From Streptomyces sp. TLI_053 (GTDB lineage: Bacteria; Actinomycetota; Actinomycetes; Streptomycetales; Streptomycetaceae): a DNA stretch of 64,000 bases. The DNA lies in the NCBI RefSeq assembly GCF_900105395.1, contig NZ_LT629775.1:2932501-2996500 (forward strand). Reading direction: 5' to 3'. Made by a program: the position numbers and the translations under genes. The notes beneath the pieces are model-generated. The model did not search any database. It saw nothing but the letters and a program-made list of their open reading frames with translations, and was not told the origin of the DNA. Shown in pieces: positions 40,105-53,756 of the stretch (within the stretch, counting starts at the first letter, position 1; every line of letters starts with the position of its first letter).

Positions 40105-40478
40105 AAGTCGTCTTACCTCCTTGGGCATCCAGGACTCTATGTCGATTCGTCAGCGTGGCAGCATGCCGACGGTTTGCGACTCTAGGCCGTTCAAGGCGTT
40201 CGCAGCAACACAATCCACGGTAGTGGGCAGGATGTGTCGACTATCGGGCAACCCTCTGTCAAGGGATGCGAGGGCCCTTGACCCTAACGTTTCTGCGGTG
40301 GGGTGACACGACCCACAGAAATTGACGACAGAGCGACCCGCCCGTTCCACCCCCGAAGTCGTCACGGGGTTCACCCCTCGTTCACACCCTCCGCGAGGAC
40401 TCAGCGTGACCCCGCGGACGGGCACGGCGAAGCCCCCGACCCGAGGACATCGGATCGGGGGCGACGCGGGGTCGTGCC
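40105..40478. other. spacer between ald and parA
   Basis: About 370 bases without a gene. It holds a perfect 8-base inverted repeat GTCAAGGG/CCCTTGAC (40258-40282) and, near ald, the hairpin listed separately. The parA promoter should lie here. Confidence 0.5.
40432..40462 (-). terminator. probable ald terminator
   Basis: Arms of 11 bases (40432-40442 and 40452-40462) with one G-U pair and a 9-base loop, 16 bases past the ald stop. Confidence 0.65.
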
Positions 40479-41594
40479 TCAGGCGAGCACGGAGTCCAGG
40501 GAGACCGACTCCAGGCCGAAGGCCTCGGCGACGGCGGCGAAGGTGATCTGGCCCTCGTGGACGTTCAGACCCTTGGCCAGCGCGGCGTCGCGGCGCAGCG
40601 CCTCCTTCCAGCCCCGGTTGGCCAGCTCGACGACGTACGGCAGCGTCGCGTTGGTCAGCGCGTAGGTGGAGGTGTTCGGGACGGCGCCCGGCATGTTGGC
40701 CACGCAGTAGAAGACCGAGTTGTGGACCTGGAAGGTCGGCTCGGCGTGCGTGGTGGCGTGCGAGTCCTCGAAGCAGCCGCCCTGGTCGATGGCGATGTCG
40801 ACGAGCACGGAGCCCGGCTTCATGCGGGAGACCAGCTCGTTGGTGACGAGCTTCGGGGCCTTGGCGCCCGGGATCAGCACCGCGCCGATGACCAGGTCGG
40901 CCTCGATGACGGCCTTCTCCAGCTCGAAGGAGTTGGACATGATGGCCTTGATCTTCGTGCCGAAGATCTTGTCGGCCTCGCGCAGCTTGTTGATGTCGCG
41001 GTCCAGCAGGGTCACGTCGTAGCCCATGCCGATGGCGATGGTGGCCGCGTGCCAGCCGGAGACGCCGCCACCGATGACGACGGCCTTGGCCGGGTGGGTG
41101 CCGGGAACGCCGCCGGGGAGGGTGCCGCGGCCGCCGGCCGGGCGCATCAGGTGGTAGGACCCGACCTGCGGGGCCAGCCGGCCCGCGACCTCGGACATCG
41201 GGGCGAGCAGCGGGAGGGCGCCGTTGGCGAGCTGCACGGTCTCGTACGCGATCGCGGTGGTGCCGGAGGCGACCAGCGCGTCGGTGCCGGCGCGGTCGGC
41301 CGCCAGGTGGAGGTACGTGAAGACCGTCTGGCCCTTGCGCAGGCGGTGGTACTCCTCCGCGATGGGCTCCTTGACCTTCAGCAGCAGGTCGGCGGTGGCC
41401 CACACCTCGTCGGCGGTGGGGAGGATGGTGGCGCCGGCGGCCACGTACTCCTCGTTCGGGATCGAGGAGCCGACACCGGCGTTGTCCTCGATGTAGACCT
41501 CGTGTCCGTTGCGGACGAGCTCATGCACGCCGGCGGGCGTGATGGCCACGCGGTACTCGTGGTTCTTGACCTCGCGGGGGATGCCGACCTTCAC
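40479..41594 (-). CDS. ald: alanine dehydrogenase
   Basis: 371 residues, the standard Ald length. Marks are MKVGIPREVKNHEYRVAITP (start codon GTG), LLLKVKEPIAEEYHRL (the catalytic Lys region), YLHLAADRAGTDAL with the catalytic His, the Rossmann motif VVIGGGVSGWHAATIAIGMG and DIAIDQGGCFEDS. It converts alanine to pyruvate and ammonium with NAD. It is monocistronic. GTG 41594 follows a stop in the same frame closely, and GAGGA lies about twelve bases upstream, somewhat far. Confidence 0.95.
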   Translation of the reverse strand: MKVGIPREVKNHEYRVAITPAGVHELVRNGHEVYIEDNAGVGSSIPNEEYVAAGATILPTADEVWATADLLLKVKEPIAEEYHRLRKGQTVFTYLHLAADRAGTDALVASGTTAIAYETVQLANGALPLLAPMSEVAGRLAPQVGSYHLMRPAGGRGTLPGGVPGTHPAKAVVIGGGVSGWHAATIAIGMGYDVTLLDRDINKLREADKIFGTKIKAIMSNSFELEKAVIEADLVIGAVLIPGAKAPKLVTNELVSRMKPGSVLVDIAIDQGGCFEDSHATTHAEPTFQVHNSVFYCVANMPGAVPNTSTYALTNATLPYVVELANRGWKEALRRDAALAKGLNVHEGQITFAAVAEAFGLESVSLDSVLA

Positions 41595-41855
41595 GGCTAA
41601 ACACGTCCTCTTGCCATGGGGGTCCCTACCGGAGAAGACCGGCGGGCGACGCGCACGGGGGGAAGCCTCCGGATGGCACCGGGGCACGGCTCGCTGCGCG
41701 ACTGAGTACGAGTGTAATGAAGCCCAGGCGGCCTGTCAGCCTTCCAAAGCGAACAAATCCGCCGGACTCATTGGCAGGTTCGTAGGCTTCCATCGCGATC
41801 TTCCTGTCAAAGCCGCGCCGACCGGGCATATTCGACAATACTCCCGAACCTGGAC

Positions 41856-43892
41856 CTACCACCCGCCGGCGGCCCGTTCCCGCAGCTCGGCGAGGGCGGC
41901 GCCGACGGCCTCCCGGCCCCGTTCGTCGCCGATCCGGCGCAGTACCGACAGGGACGCCCGGTACTCCCGCTCGGCCTCGTCGAACCGGCGCTGGGCCGCG
42001 TGCGCCTCGGCCACCCGGGCCAGCAGCCGGGCCTCGGCGGCCTGGTCCCCCATCGACTGCCGGACACCCAGCGCCCGGTTGTACCAATCGGCGGCGCGCA
42101 CGGCATCGCCGAGCGCCCGGTGGCAGCCCGCCGCGCCCTCCAGTGCGCGGGCACAGAGCGCCTCGTCGTCGGCGGTCCTGGCGTGCTCCAGGGCCGCCCG
42201 GTAGTGCCCGGAGGCCAGTTCCCAGCGGCTCGCGGCCGCCTGGAGGTCGCCCAGGTTGAGCAGCGCGGCCGAGGCCCGGCGCGGGCGGCCGTGGCGCTCG
42301 GCCACCGTCAGCACCAGCTCGTGCAGCTGGTGGAGGTCGGCCGGGGCGGCGGCACCGGTCAGCGGCAGCGACCGCAGCAGCGCGGTGACCAGCCGGCCCG
42401 CCGAGCCGTCGAGATCGCCCTGGCCGATCGCGTCGGCGACGGCGCCGAGCAGCGGGTCCCGCTCGCCGAGCAGCCACTCCCGGGCGTGCGCGGCGGACTT
42501 CAGCCGCAGCGGACCGGGCAGCGGGTCGGGCCCGGCGCCGTCGGACGGGTCGAGCAGCGAGCGGGCCGACTCGGTGAGCCGGACCAGCCGCTCCAGCAGC
42601 CTGGCCCGGGCCAGCTCGATCTCGGCGGGCCGGTCCTCCCGCTCGCGCAGCCGCACCAGCCGAGGGTGGAGCCGGCCGGGGACGCGGTAGCGGGCCGTGC
42701 CGTCCGCGGCCGGCGGTTCCTCGGCCAGCAGCTCCCGCTCGGCCAGCGCGGCGAGGGTCGTCGCGGCCTCCGGGGCCGGACAGCCGACCAGCGCGGAGGC
42801 GGTGCGCGGGTCCGCGGACTGGGCGGGGGCCAGGGTGAGCGCGCGCAGCATCCGGGCCTGCGCGGCGGTCAGGCCGGCATAGGCCAGCGTGAAGGCGCCG
42901 ACCAGCGGGTCGTTGTCGGGCACCGGGACGGGTTCGGAGGGCTCCGGTCCGGGTCGGACCCAGGCCGCCGGATCACGGGCCGGCTCCGCCGGCGGGGCCG
43001 CCGCGGCGACCGGCTCCGGCCCGCGCCGCCCCTTGCCCTTCGGCGCGGGCTCCTTCGACTCCTCCGAGTCCTTCTCCGGGGCCCGCTCCGGCTCCGGCTC
43101 CGGCTTCCCGGCCTCGGTGACGGCCCGCAGCAGCTCCTTCGCCGCCTCCGTCACCGCCAGCTCCGGCTTCCCGCGCAGGCGCCCGGCCATCAGCCGCAGC
43201 GCCGCCGGCTGGGAGCCGCAGGCCTCCGCCAGGTCCGCAGCGCCGACCGGGTCGCAGCCGATCCTGGTGCCGCCGACCAGATCGCCCAGCAGCTCGGCCG
43301 CCGCCGTCCGGTCGAGCCCGCCGAGGATGACCGGATCGATGTCCTCGATCCCGGTGAGCGGCCCGGCCGTGGTGGCGAGCACCAGACAGCCCGGCTCGTC
43401 CGCGAGCAGCGGCCACAGCTGCCCGGCGTCCCGGACGTCGTCCAGCACCAGCAGCACCCGGCGCCCGGCCAGCGCGGCCCGCAGCGCGACGCAGGCCGGA
43501 TCGTCCCGGCCGTCCCCGGCGGCGCCGGGCAGCGGAACGTCGGCGGTGTCCGCGCCCAGCTGCTCCAGCAGCCGGCGGGCGGCCCTGGCGGGCGGCACCC
43601 GGCCGCCGTCGGGGGCGGACAGCCGGGCGAACAGCACGCCGTCGGGGTACTGGCCGGCGACGGTGACGGCGAACCGGACGGCCAGCGCGGTACGGCCCGA
43701 ACCGGGCCGCCCGGCCAGCACCAGCACCGGGCAACGGCCCTCGGCCGGACGCGCGGCGGCGGCCCGCAGCGCGGCCAGCTCGGTGCGCCGGCCGACGAAC
43801 AGGGCGGGGCCGGCGGGCAGCCGGTCCAGCCCGGGAACGCGCTCGGCGGGCGCGCCGGTCCCGGCCTCCATGGTCGCCGTCTTCCTCGCCAC
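41856..43892 (-). CDS. NB-ARC/STAND ATPase with C-terminal TPR repeats
   Basis: About 678 residues. The N-terminal P-loop reads LAGRPGSGRTALAVRFA, a glycine-rich GxxGxGRT variant in which the usual Lys of Walker A is Arg. It is followed by RVLLVLDDVRDAGQLWPLL (Walker B/NB-ARC kinase 2), LVLATTAG, and a winged-helix part. A disordered Glu/Pro/Lys spacer (about 265-310) follows; the last 200 residues are TPR-like (AALLNLGDLQAAASRWELASGHYRAALE). Such proteins are signal-transducing STAND ATPases related to AfsR but without its DNA-binding domain. GTG 43892 has GGGAG eight bases upstream; GTG 43913 and ATG 43871 are alternatives. Confidence 0.8.
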   Translation of the reverse strand: MARKTATMEAGTGAPAERVPGLDRLPAGPALFVGRRTELAALRAAAARPAEGRCPVLVLAGRPGSGRTALAVRFAVTVAGQYPDGVLFARLSAPDGGRVPPARAARRLLEQLGADTADVPLPGAAGDGRDDPACVALRAALAGRRVLLVLDDVRDAGQLWPLLADEPGCLVLATTAGPLTGIEDIDPVILGGLDRTAAAELLGDLVGGTRIGCDPVGAADLAEACGSQPAALRLMAGRLRGKPELAVTEAAKELLRAVTEAGKPEPEPERAPEKDSEESKEPAPKGKGRRGPEPVAAAAPPAEPARDPAAWVRPGPEPSEPVPVPDNDPLVGAFTLAYAGLTAAQARMLRALTLAPAQSADPRTASALVGCPAPEAATTLAALAERELLAEEPPAADGTARYRVPGRLHPRLVRLREREDRPAEIELARARLLERLVRLTESARSLLDPSDGAGPDPLPGPLRLKSAAHAREWLLGERDPLLGAVADAIGQGDLDGSAGRLVTALLRSLPLTGAAAPADLHQLHELVLTVAERHGRPRRASAALLNLGDLQAAASRWELASGHYRAALEHARTADDEALCARALEGAAGCHRALGDAVRAADWYNRALGVRQSMGDQAAEARLLARVAEAHAAQRRFDEAEREYRASLSVLRRIGDERGREAVGAALAELRERAAGGW

Positions 43893-44276
43893 CCGTGCCA
43901 CTCCCGACGTCACCCAGCACCGACCGGCGGCCGCCCGCGACGGACGCCCCGTCTGCGAAGCGTAGTTCGGCCGTCAGCCCCGACCGAGGTGACATCCGGT
44001 CGTACGAACCGGTAAATCACCCCCCCGGCCGCATTCCGCCCCACCGCGAGCAACCCACACCGGTCCCGAACGGCTCCCCGGCCCCAGCCCGGCACGACAT
44101 GAGGCAACGTCGAGCCCCCGGCCCCCACCCACCCGCCGTGACCCCCGCCCTGCACGGACCGCGAGCGAGCCGAAGGGGCGCGCCGGTGCCGAAAGGGAGG
44201 CGCGAGGGAGCGACGAAGGAGCGAGGGAGCAACGACCGTCGGCGCCGGACCAAAGCGCCCCGGAGGTGAGCCGAGC
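43893..44276. other. spacer between the NUDIX and STAND ATPase genes
   Basis: About 380 bases, no credible gene. The segment 44190-44245 has repeated GCGAGGGAGC/GACGAAGGAGC units, purine-rich and slightly tandem. Confidence 0.5.
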
Positions 44277-44921
44277 CTAGATAAACGGCCTCGCGGGCCA
44301 CGGCGAGTCCGCCGGCCGCAGCGCGTCCAGCCCGCCGGGCCCGTGCAGGGCCGCGTACAGCGCCAGCGTCCCGGTGATCAGGGTCGGGTTGTGCAGCTCG
44401 CCGGCGTGGATCAGCCGCACCAGCTCCTCGACCGGCACCCGGGCGGATTCCAGCTCCAGTTCCTCCCCGTGCGCCTCGTACCGCTCCCCCTCCGCCTCGG
44501 AGAGGTCGGTGGCGAGGAAGAGCCGCAGTGCCTCGTCGGTGCCGCCGGGCGAGGTGTAGAAGTCGACCAGCACCCGCCACTCGCCGGCCTTGCAGTGCGC
44601 CTCCTCGTACAGCTCGCGCTGGGCGGCGTGCAGCGGGTTCTCGCCGGGAACGTCGAGCAGTCCGGCGGGCAGCTCCCAGAGGCGCTGGCGGACGGGGTGC
44701 CGGTACTGGCGCAGGATCAGCACCCGCTGCCGGTCGTCCAGGGCGAGCACGGAGACCGATCCGGGGTGGGTCTGGTAGTCCCGGCGGGCCCAGCTGCCGT
44801 CGGGCATCAGGACCTCCTCGGTGCGCACCCCGGTGACCCGGCCCTGGAACGGGGTGGTGCTCCCCCGGATCTCCCACTCCTCCGCCACGTCGGCGACTCC
44901 GGCGGTGCTGCGGTCGTCCAT
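44277..44921 (-). CDS. NUDIX hydrolase, ADP-ribose pyrophosphatase type
   Basis: 214 residues. The NUDIX box reads GLLDVPGENPLHAAQRELYE then EAHCKAG: the catalytic Glu and REL.EE are kept, but one residue is inserted ahead of the first Glu and the usual Gly after EE is His. The preceding VLILRQYRHPVRQRLWELPAG is typical of ADP-ribose pyrophosphatases. It cleaves ADP-ribose or similar nucleotides. ATG 44921 has GGGGAG six bases upstream. It lies directly downstream of pyrG on the same strand, the usual streptomycete order. Confidence 0.88.
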   Translation of the reverse strand: MDDRSTAGVADVAEEWEIRGSTTPFQGRVTGVRTEEVLMPDGSWARRDYQTHPGSVSVLALDDRQRVLILRQYRHPVRQRLWELPAGLLDVPGENPLHAAQRELYEEAHCKAGEWRVLVDFYTSPGGTDEALRLFLATDLSEAEGERYEAHGEELELESARVPVEELVRLIHAGELHNPTLITGTLALYAALHGPGGLDALRPADSPWPARPFI

Positions 44922-44964
44922 CACGCTCTCCCCTTTTCGTCAGTACGACACAATCTAACGCCGA

Positions 44965-44998
44965 ACGGCGGCCCCGCGGGACATCGCGGGACCGCCGT
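44965..44998 (-). terminator. terminator of pyrG
   Basis: Arms of 14 bases (44965-44978 and 44985-44998) with one mismatch and a 6-base loop, between pyrG and the NUDIX gene. Confidence 0.68.
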
Positions 44999-45017
44999 CC
45001 GGGGAAACGGACCGGGA

Positions 45018-49495
<4,478 letters not shown>

Positions 49496-49514
49496 CCCGC
49501 CGCCACCGTCGCGC

Positions 49515-50696
49515 TCACGCGTCGCGCTGCACCAGCTCGTCGTAGGTGCTGAGCACCTGGGCGACGGTGGCGGCCTCGTCCGGCCAGGTCTCCGCCTGCT
49601 GCCGGCCGGCCGCCACCAGGCGCCGGCGGCGCTCCGGGTCGGCCAGCAGCTCCCGCACCGCCCGGCCGAGCGCCGCCGCGTCGCCGGGCGGCACCAGTAC
49701 GGCGGCGTCACCGACCAGCTCGGGGATGCCGCCGACGGCGGTGGCGACCACCGGCACACCGGCCCGCATCGCCTCCTGCACCACCAGCGAGCGGGCCTCC
49801 CAGCGGCTGGAGAGCACCAGCAGGTCGGCGGCGGCCAGCAGGTCGGACACGTCGGTGCGGTAACCGAGCAGCCGCACCGGCAGCTTCTCGGCGGCCACCC
49901 GCTCCCGCAGCCCGGCGGCCTCCGGGCCGTCCCCGGCCAGCAGCAGCAGTGGTTCGGGCGTCAGCGCGGCCAGGTCGCGGGCCGCATCCAGCAGCAGTCC
50001 GAAGGCCTTCTGCGGGACGAGCCGGCCCACCGCGAGGACCAGCGGGCGGTCCGCGCCGCCGTCCAGCAGCGCCGCCCTGGCGCCGTCCCGGGGCAGCCGC
50101 GCCTCGGGCATCGGCGGGGCCGCGACCGGGCCCAGCCGGGCGTCGGTGGCGCCGAGTTCGCGGGCGCGGGCCACCAGGTCGGAGGAGGCGCCGAGGACGA
50201 GGTCGGCGGCGCGGGCCACCCGGCGCTCCATCAGCCGCTGGAGGCGGCGCTCCATGCCGGTGGCGTCCAGCGCGTGGTGCGAGGTGACCACCAGCGGCGT
50301 CTCCGGGCGCAGGCCCGGGAAGCGGCCGGCGGTGCGCAGCGCCAGGTCGGACAGCAGCCCCGCGCGCAGGCCGTGGGCGTGCACCACGTCGGCGCCGGTG
50401 AAGGCCCGGCGCAGCTCGCCGATCGCGGTGGCGTCGCTGCGGGCGCCCGCGGTGGGGGTGATGTCGACCAGGTGGAACCGCGCACCGGTGCGCGAGAAAC
50501 CGAACAGCGCGTCCGCGCCGGCGGGGGCGCACACCGTGACGGTCACTCCGTGTGCGACCAGGCCCTGCGCCAAGGAGCGCACGTGCGCACCGATGCCGCC
50601 GCTACTGGCGGCCAGGACGAGCACCACGTGCAGCTGCCCCGGTTCGGGGGTGGCCGCGGCTGCCCGGGCGGCGGAATGGTCCACGTCGTCTCGCAT
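49515..50696 (-). CDS. GT4-family glycosyltransferase
   Basis: 393 residues with two Rossmann-like halves. The N-terminal GGIGAHVRSLAQGLVAHG is the acceptor-side glycine loop, followed by VVHAHGLRAGLLSDLAL. The C-terminal half has VGRLVPQKAFGLLLDA, LLAGDGPEAAGLRERV and the nucleotide-sugar motif SRWEARSLVVQEAMRAGVPV, in which the usual first Glu of E-x7-E is present. It probably transfers a sugar to a cell-surface or lipid acceptor; donor and acceptor are unknown. It follows recN on the same strand, a conserved neighbour order in streptomycetes as I recall. Confidence 0.88.
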   Translation of the reverse strand: MRDDVDHSAARAAAATPEPGQLHVVLVLAASSGGIGAHVRSLAQGLVAHGVTVTVCAPAGADALFGFSRTGARFHLVDITPTAGARSDATAIGELRRAFTGADVVHAHGLRAGLLSDLALRTAGRFPGLRPETPLVVTSHHALDATGMERRLQRLMERRVARAADLVLGASSDLVARARELGATDARLGPVAAPPMPEARLPRDGARAALLDGGADRPLVLAVGRLVPQKAFGLLLDAARDLAALTPEPLLLLAGDGPEAAGLRERVAAEKLPVRLLGYRTDVSDLLAAADLLVLSSRWEARSLVVQEAMRAGVPVVATAVGGIPELVGDAAVLVPPGDAAALGRAVRELLADPERRRRLVAAGRQQAETWPDEAATVAQVLSTYDELVQRDA

Positions 50697-50862
50697 CCGA
50701 CTCGATCAGCTACGCGCGCCCCGGGCGGGGGTTGCCCGCCGGCGGCGCTCGGGACAGGAAGGGCCAGTGTCCAGCCGCCACCATGCCAGGTCGGCGGCCC
50801 TCTTGGACAGTCGGCGCCCCCGGCGGGGCGCGTCGTGGCCGGTCCGCGAGGGCCGCCCGGGT

Positions 50863-52608
50863 TCAGCGGTGGCGGGGGGCGCGGGCCGCGGCGAGCAACT
50901 CCTCCGCGTGCGCCCGGCCGAGCTCGGAGTCCTCCAGGCCGGCCAGCATCCGGGAGAGCTCGCGGACCCGCTCCTCGTCACTCAGCACCTTGACGCCGCT
51001 GCGGGTCACGGTGCCGTCGTTGGTCTTCTCGACCACGAGGTGGCGGTCGGCGAAGGCCGCCACCTGCGGCAGGTGGGTGACCACGACGACCTGGGCGCTC
51101 TCGGCGAGCTTGGCGAGCCGGCGGCCGATCTCGACCGCCGCCTTGCCGCCGACGCCCGCGTCCACCTCGTCGAACAGGTAGGTGGGGACGGGGTCGGCGC
51201 CGGCGAAGACCACCTCGACGGCGAGCATCACCCGGGACAGCTCGCCGCCCGAGGCGCCCTTGGCGATCGGCCGGGGCTGGGCGCCGGGGTGCGGCGCCAG
51301 CAGCACCTCGACCTCGTCCACGCCGTGCGGCCCGTAGGCGACGGTCCGGCCCTCGATCTCGATCCCGGACAGGTCGTCGACCTGGCTGATCGCGAAGGTG
51401 ACCCGGGCGTGCGGCATCGCCAGTTCGGCGAGTTCGGCGGAGACGGCGGCCGCGAAGCGCCCGGCGGCGGCCTGCCGGGCGGCCGACACCTCGGCCGCGA
51501 GTTCGGCCAGCTCGCCGCGGAGGGCGGTCTCCCGGGCGCCGAGCTCGTCGATCCGCTCGTCGTCGCCGTCGAGCTCGGCGAGCCGGGCGGAGCCCTCCTC
51601 GGCCCAGGCGATCACCTCGGCCAGCGAGTTCTCCGGGCCGCCGTACTTGCGCAGCAGCTGGGACAGCACGGCCCGGCGGTCCTCGACGGCGGCCAGGCGG
51701 ACCGGGTCGGCGTCCAGGTCGTCGGCGTAGCCGGCCAGGTCGCCGGCCACGTCGGCGAGCAGGTAGCCGACCTCGTTGAGCCGGTCGGCGAGGGCGGCGA
51801 GCCGCTCGTCGTGGTGGCGGACGGCGTCCAGCGCGCGGCGGGACTGGGCGAGCAGGGTGCCGGCGTCCAGTGCCTCCGGGTCGGCCGGGTCGCCGGCCAG
51901 GGCGGCGTGGGCGAGGGTCGCGGCGGAGGAGAGCGCGTCGGCGTGGCCGAGCCGCTCGGCCTCTGCGGACAGCCCCTCGTCCTCGCCGGCCACCGGTTCG
52001 GCGGCGGCGACCTCGTCGAGGCCGAACCGCAGCAGGTCGGCCTCCTGGGCCCGCTCACGGGCCCGGGTGGTCAGCTCCTCCAGCGTCGAGGAGACCTCGC
52101 GCAGCCGGCGGTACACCTCGCGGTAGCGGGCCAGCGGCTCGGCCACCGACTCGCCCGCGTACCGGTCCAGCGCGCCGCGCTGGCGGGCCGGGCGCAGCAG
52201 CCGCTGCTGGTCGGTCTGGCCGTGCACGGCGACGAGGTCCTCGCCGAGCTCGGTGAGCAGGCCGACCGGGACGGACCGGCCGCCGACGTGGGCGCGGGAG
52301 CGGCCCTCGGCGGAGACGGTCCGGCTGATCAGCAGCGCGCCGTCGTCGAGCTCGGCGCCGGCCTCGGCGGCGCGGGCGGCCACCGGCGAGCCGGGCGGCA
52401 GTTGCAGGCGCCCCTCGACGACCGCGCGCTCGCTGCCGTTGCGCACCAGGCCCGGGTCGGCCCGGCCGCCGAGCAGCAGGCCGAGGCTGGTCACCACCAT
52501 GGTCTTGCCGGCTCCGGTCTCCCCGGTCACCGCTGTGAAGCCGGGGGCCAGTTCGACGACCGCGTCGTCGATGACCCCGAGATCCCGTATCCGCATCTCG
52601 TCCAACAC
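50863..52608 (-). CDS. recN: DNA repair protein RecN
   Basis: 581 residues. An SMC-like N-terminal ATPase half (MRIRDLGVIDDAVVELAPGF; Walker A GETGAGKT near 31-38), a long coiled-coil middle (about 150-370), and the C-terminal half with the signature SGGELSRVMLAVE and Walker B TYLFDEVDAGVGG. RecN acts in double-strand-break repair. GTG 52608 (VLDEMRIRD) matches the usual streptomycete start; the ATG at 52596 is a close alternative. It is followed by the glycosyltransferase gene. Confidence 0.94.
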   Translation of the reverse strand: MLDEMRIRDLGVIDDAVVELAPGFTAVTGETGAGKTMVVTSLGLLLGGRADPGLVRNGSERAVVEGRLQLPPGSPVAARAAEAGAELDDGALLISRTVSAEGRSRAHVGGRSVPVGLLTELGEDLVAVHGQTDQQRLLRPARQRGALDRYAGESVAEPLARYREVYRRLREVSSTLEELTTRARERAQEADLLRFGLDEVAAAEPVAGEDEGLSAEAERLGHADALSSAATLAHAALAGDPADPEALDAGTLLAQSRRALDAVRHHDERLAALADRLNEVGYLLADVAGDLAGYADDLDADPVRLAAVEDRRAVLSQLLRKYGGPENSLAEVIAWAEEGSARLAELDGDDERIDELGARETALRGELAELAAEVSAARQAAAGRFAAAVSAELAELAMPHARVTFAISQVDDLSGIEIEGRTVAYGPHGVDEVEVLLAPHPGAQPRPIAKGASGGELSRVMLAVEVVFAGADPVPTYLFDEVDAGVGGKAAVEIGRRLAKLAESAQVVVVTHLPQVAAFADRHLVVEKTNDGTVTRSGVKVLSDEERVRELSRMLAGLEDSELGRAHAEELLAAARAPRHR

Positions 52609-52802
52609 GGAGACGACCTTACGAGGTTCCGCACCCGCCGCGCGACGAGCGGCAACGACGCGCGGCAACTCCGTGCCCCCGAGTTCATCCGTTCCGGGCG
52701 TTTCCGGACCCGCCCCGCCGGGTGCCGGGGCGTTCCTCCGTGCCCGGCCCACCGACGGACCCGCCCGGGGAGATCCGGACGACCGGGTGCCCGGAAAGGC
52801 CA

Positions 52803-53621
52803 CTACCCGGCCGCTCCGGCCCTGTCGGAACGGCCGACCCGGCCGACCCGGCCGACCCGCCCGGCCTGCTCGGCGGTGGGCACGGTGAACCAGGGCAGGA
52901 AGAACTGCGCGAGCGGGCCGATCGCCAGCGCGTACGCGACGGTGCCGATCCCGGCCGTCCCGCCGAGCAGGACGCCCACCGCCAGCACGACCAGCTCGAT
53001 CCCGGTACGGATCAGCCGCAGCGAGCCCCCGGTACGGCGGTGCAGTCCGGTCATCAGCCCGTCCCGCGGCCCCGGGCCCAGCCGGGCGCCGATGTAGAGC
53101 CCGGTGGCCAGACCGTTGAGCACGATCGCGGCGACCATCAGCGTGATCCGGACCGGGAGCGCCCCGGGTGTGCCGACGAAGCGGAGAGTGAGGTCCATCG
53201 CGGCGCCGATCAGCAGCACATTGGCGACCGTGCCGACCCCGGGCAGCTGGCGCAGCGGGATCCACAGCAGCAGCACCAGGGCGCCGCAGATCGTGACCCA
53301 GGCTCCCACCGAGAGGCCGAAGCTGCCCTGGAGGCCCTGGTGGAACACGTCCCAGGGGTCGAGACCGAGGCCGGAGCGGAGCATCAGGCCCATGCTGCCG
53401 CCGTAGAGGGCGAGGCCGACCACCAGCTGCGGCAGGCGGCGGCCCAGCGCGTGGGTGTCGCCCATCACCCGCAGCAGCGGGCCGGGACGGGCGACCGCAC
53501 CGGCGGTACCAGGGGCACCGGCGGCGGGGGACGGCGACGCAGGCCCGGACGGGCGCTCGGACGGGCGCTCGGACGGCGACGGGGAGGGGGAGGGGGACGG
53601 GAGGGCGCTCGTGGTGGCCAT
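52803..53621 (-). CDS. YczE/YyaS/YitT-family membrane protein
   Basis: 272 residues. A Ser/Pro/Arg-rich disordered N-terminus (about 1-50, including a repeated SPSP run) precedes five membrane helices. Marks are LMLRSGLGLDPWDVFHQGL and LYIGARLGPGPRDGLMTGLH, typical of the YczE family. ATG 53621 has GGAGA about five bases upstream. It is divergent from a MocR-type regulator. The same pairing of yczE with a MocR gene is known in Bacillus, so the regulator probably controls it. The transported substrate is not known. A short repeat of GRVGRVGRVGR ends the protein. Confidence 0.85.
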   Translation of the reverse strand: MATTSALPSPSPSPSPSERPSERPSGPASPSPAAGAPGTAGAVARPGPLLRVMGDTHALGRRLPQLVVGLALYGGSMGLMLRSGLGLDPWDVFHQGLQGSFGLSVGAWVTICGALVLLLWIPLRQLPGVGTVANVLLIGAAMDLTLRFVGTPGALPVRITLMVAAIVLNGLATGLYIGARLGPGPRDGLMTGLHRRTGGSLRLIRTGIELVVLAVGVLLGGTAGIGTVAYALAIGPLAQFFLPWFTVPTAEQAGRVGRVGRVGRSDRAGAAG

Positions 53622-53698
53622 GGAATCTCCGGACAGGTGGTGCTGCACCGCCGGCGGACCGGCCCGACGGTGGCGGACTCGACGGCCGCCCTGCCATG

Positions 53699-53756
53699 AT
53701 GGCCAAGCCAATACGGCCCACGACAGGGCCAATCACGAGTAAGTGGACTGATCACC
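53699..53756. promoter_or_regulatory. candidate MocR-binding region
   Basis: The divergent spacer has GGCCAAGCCAAT (53701-53712) and GGGCCAATC (53727-53735), direct-repeat-like units, followed by AGTGGACT just before the regulator start. MocR regulators bind direct repeats in such spacers. The assignment rests on position and is weak. Confidence 0.35.
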
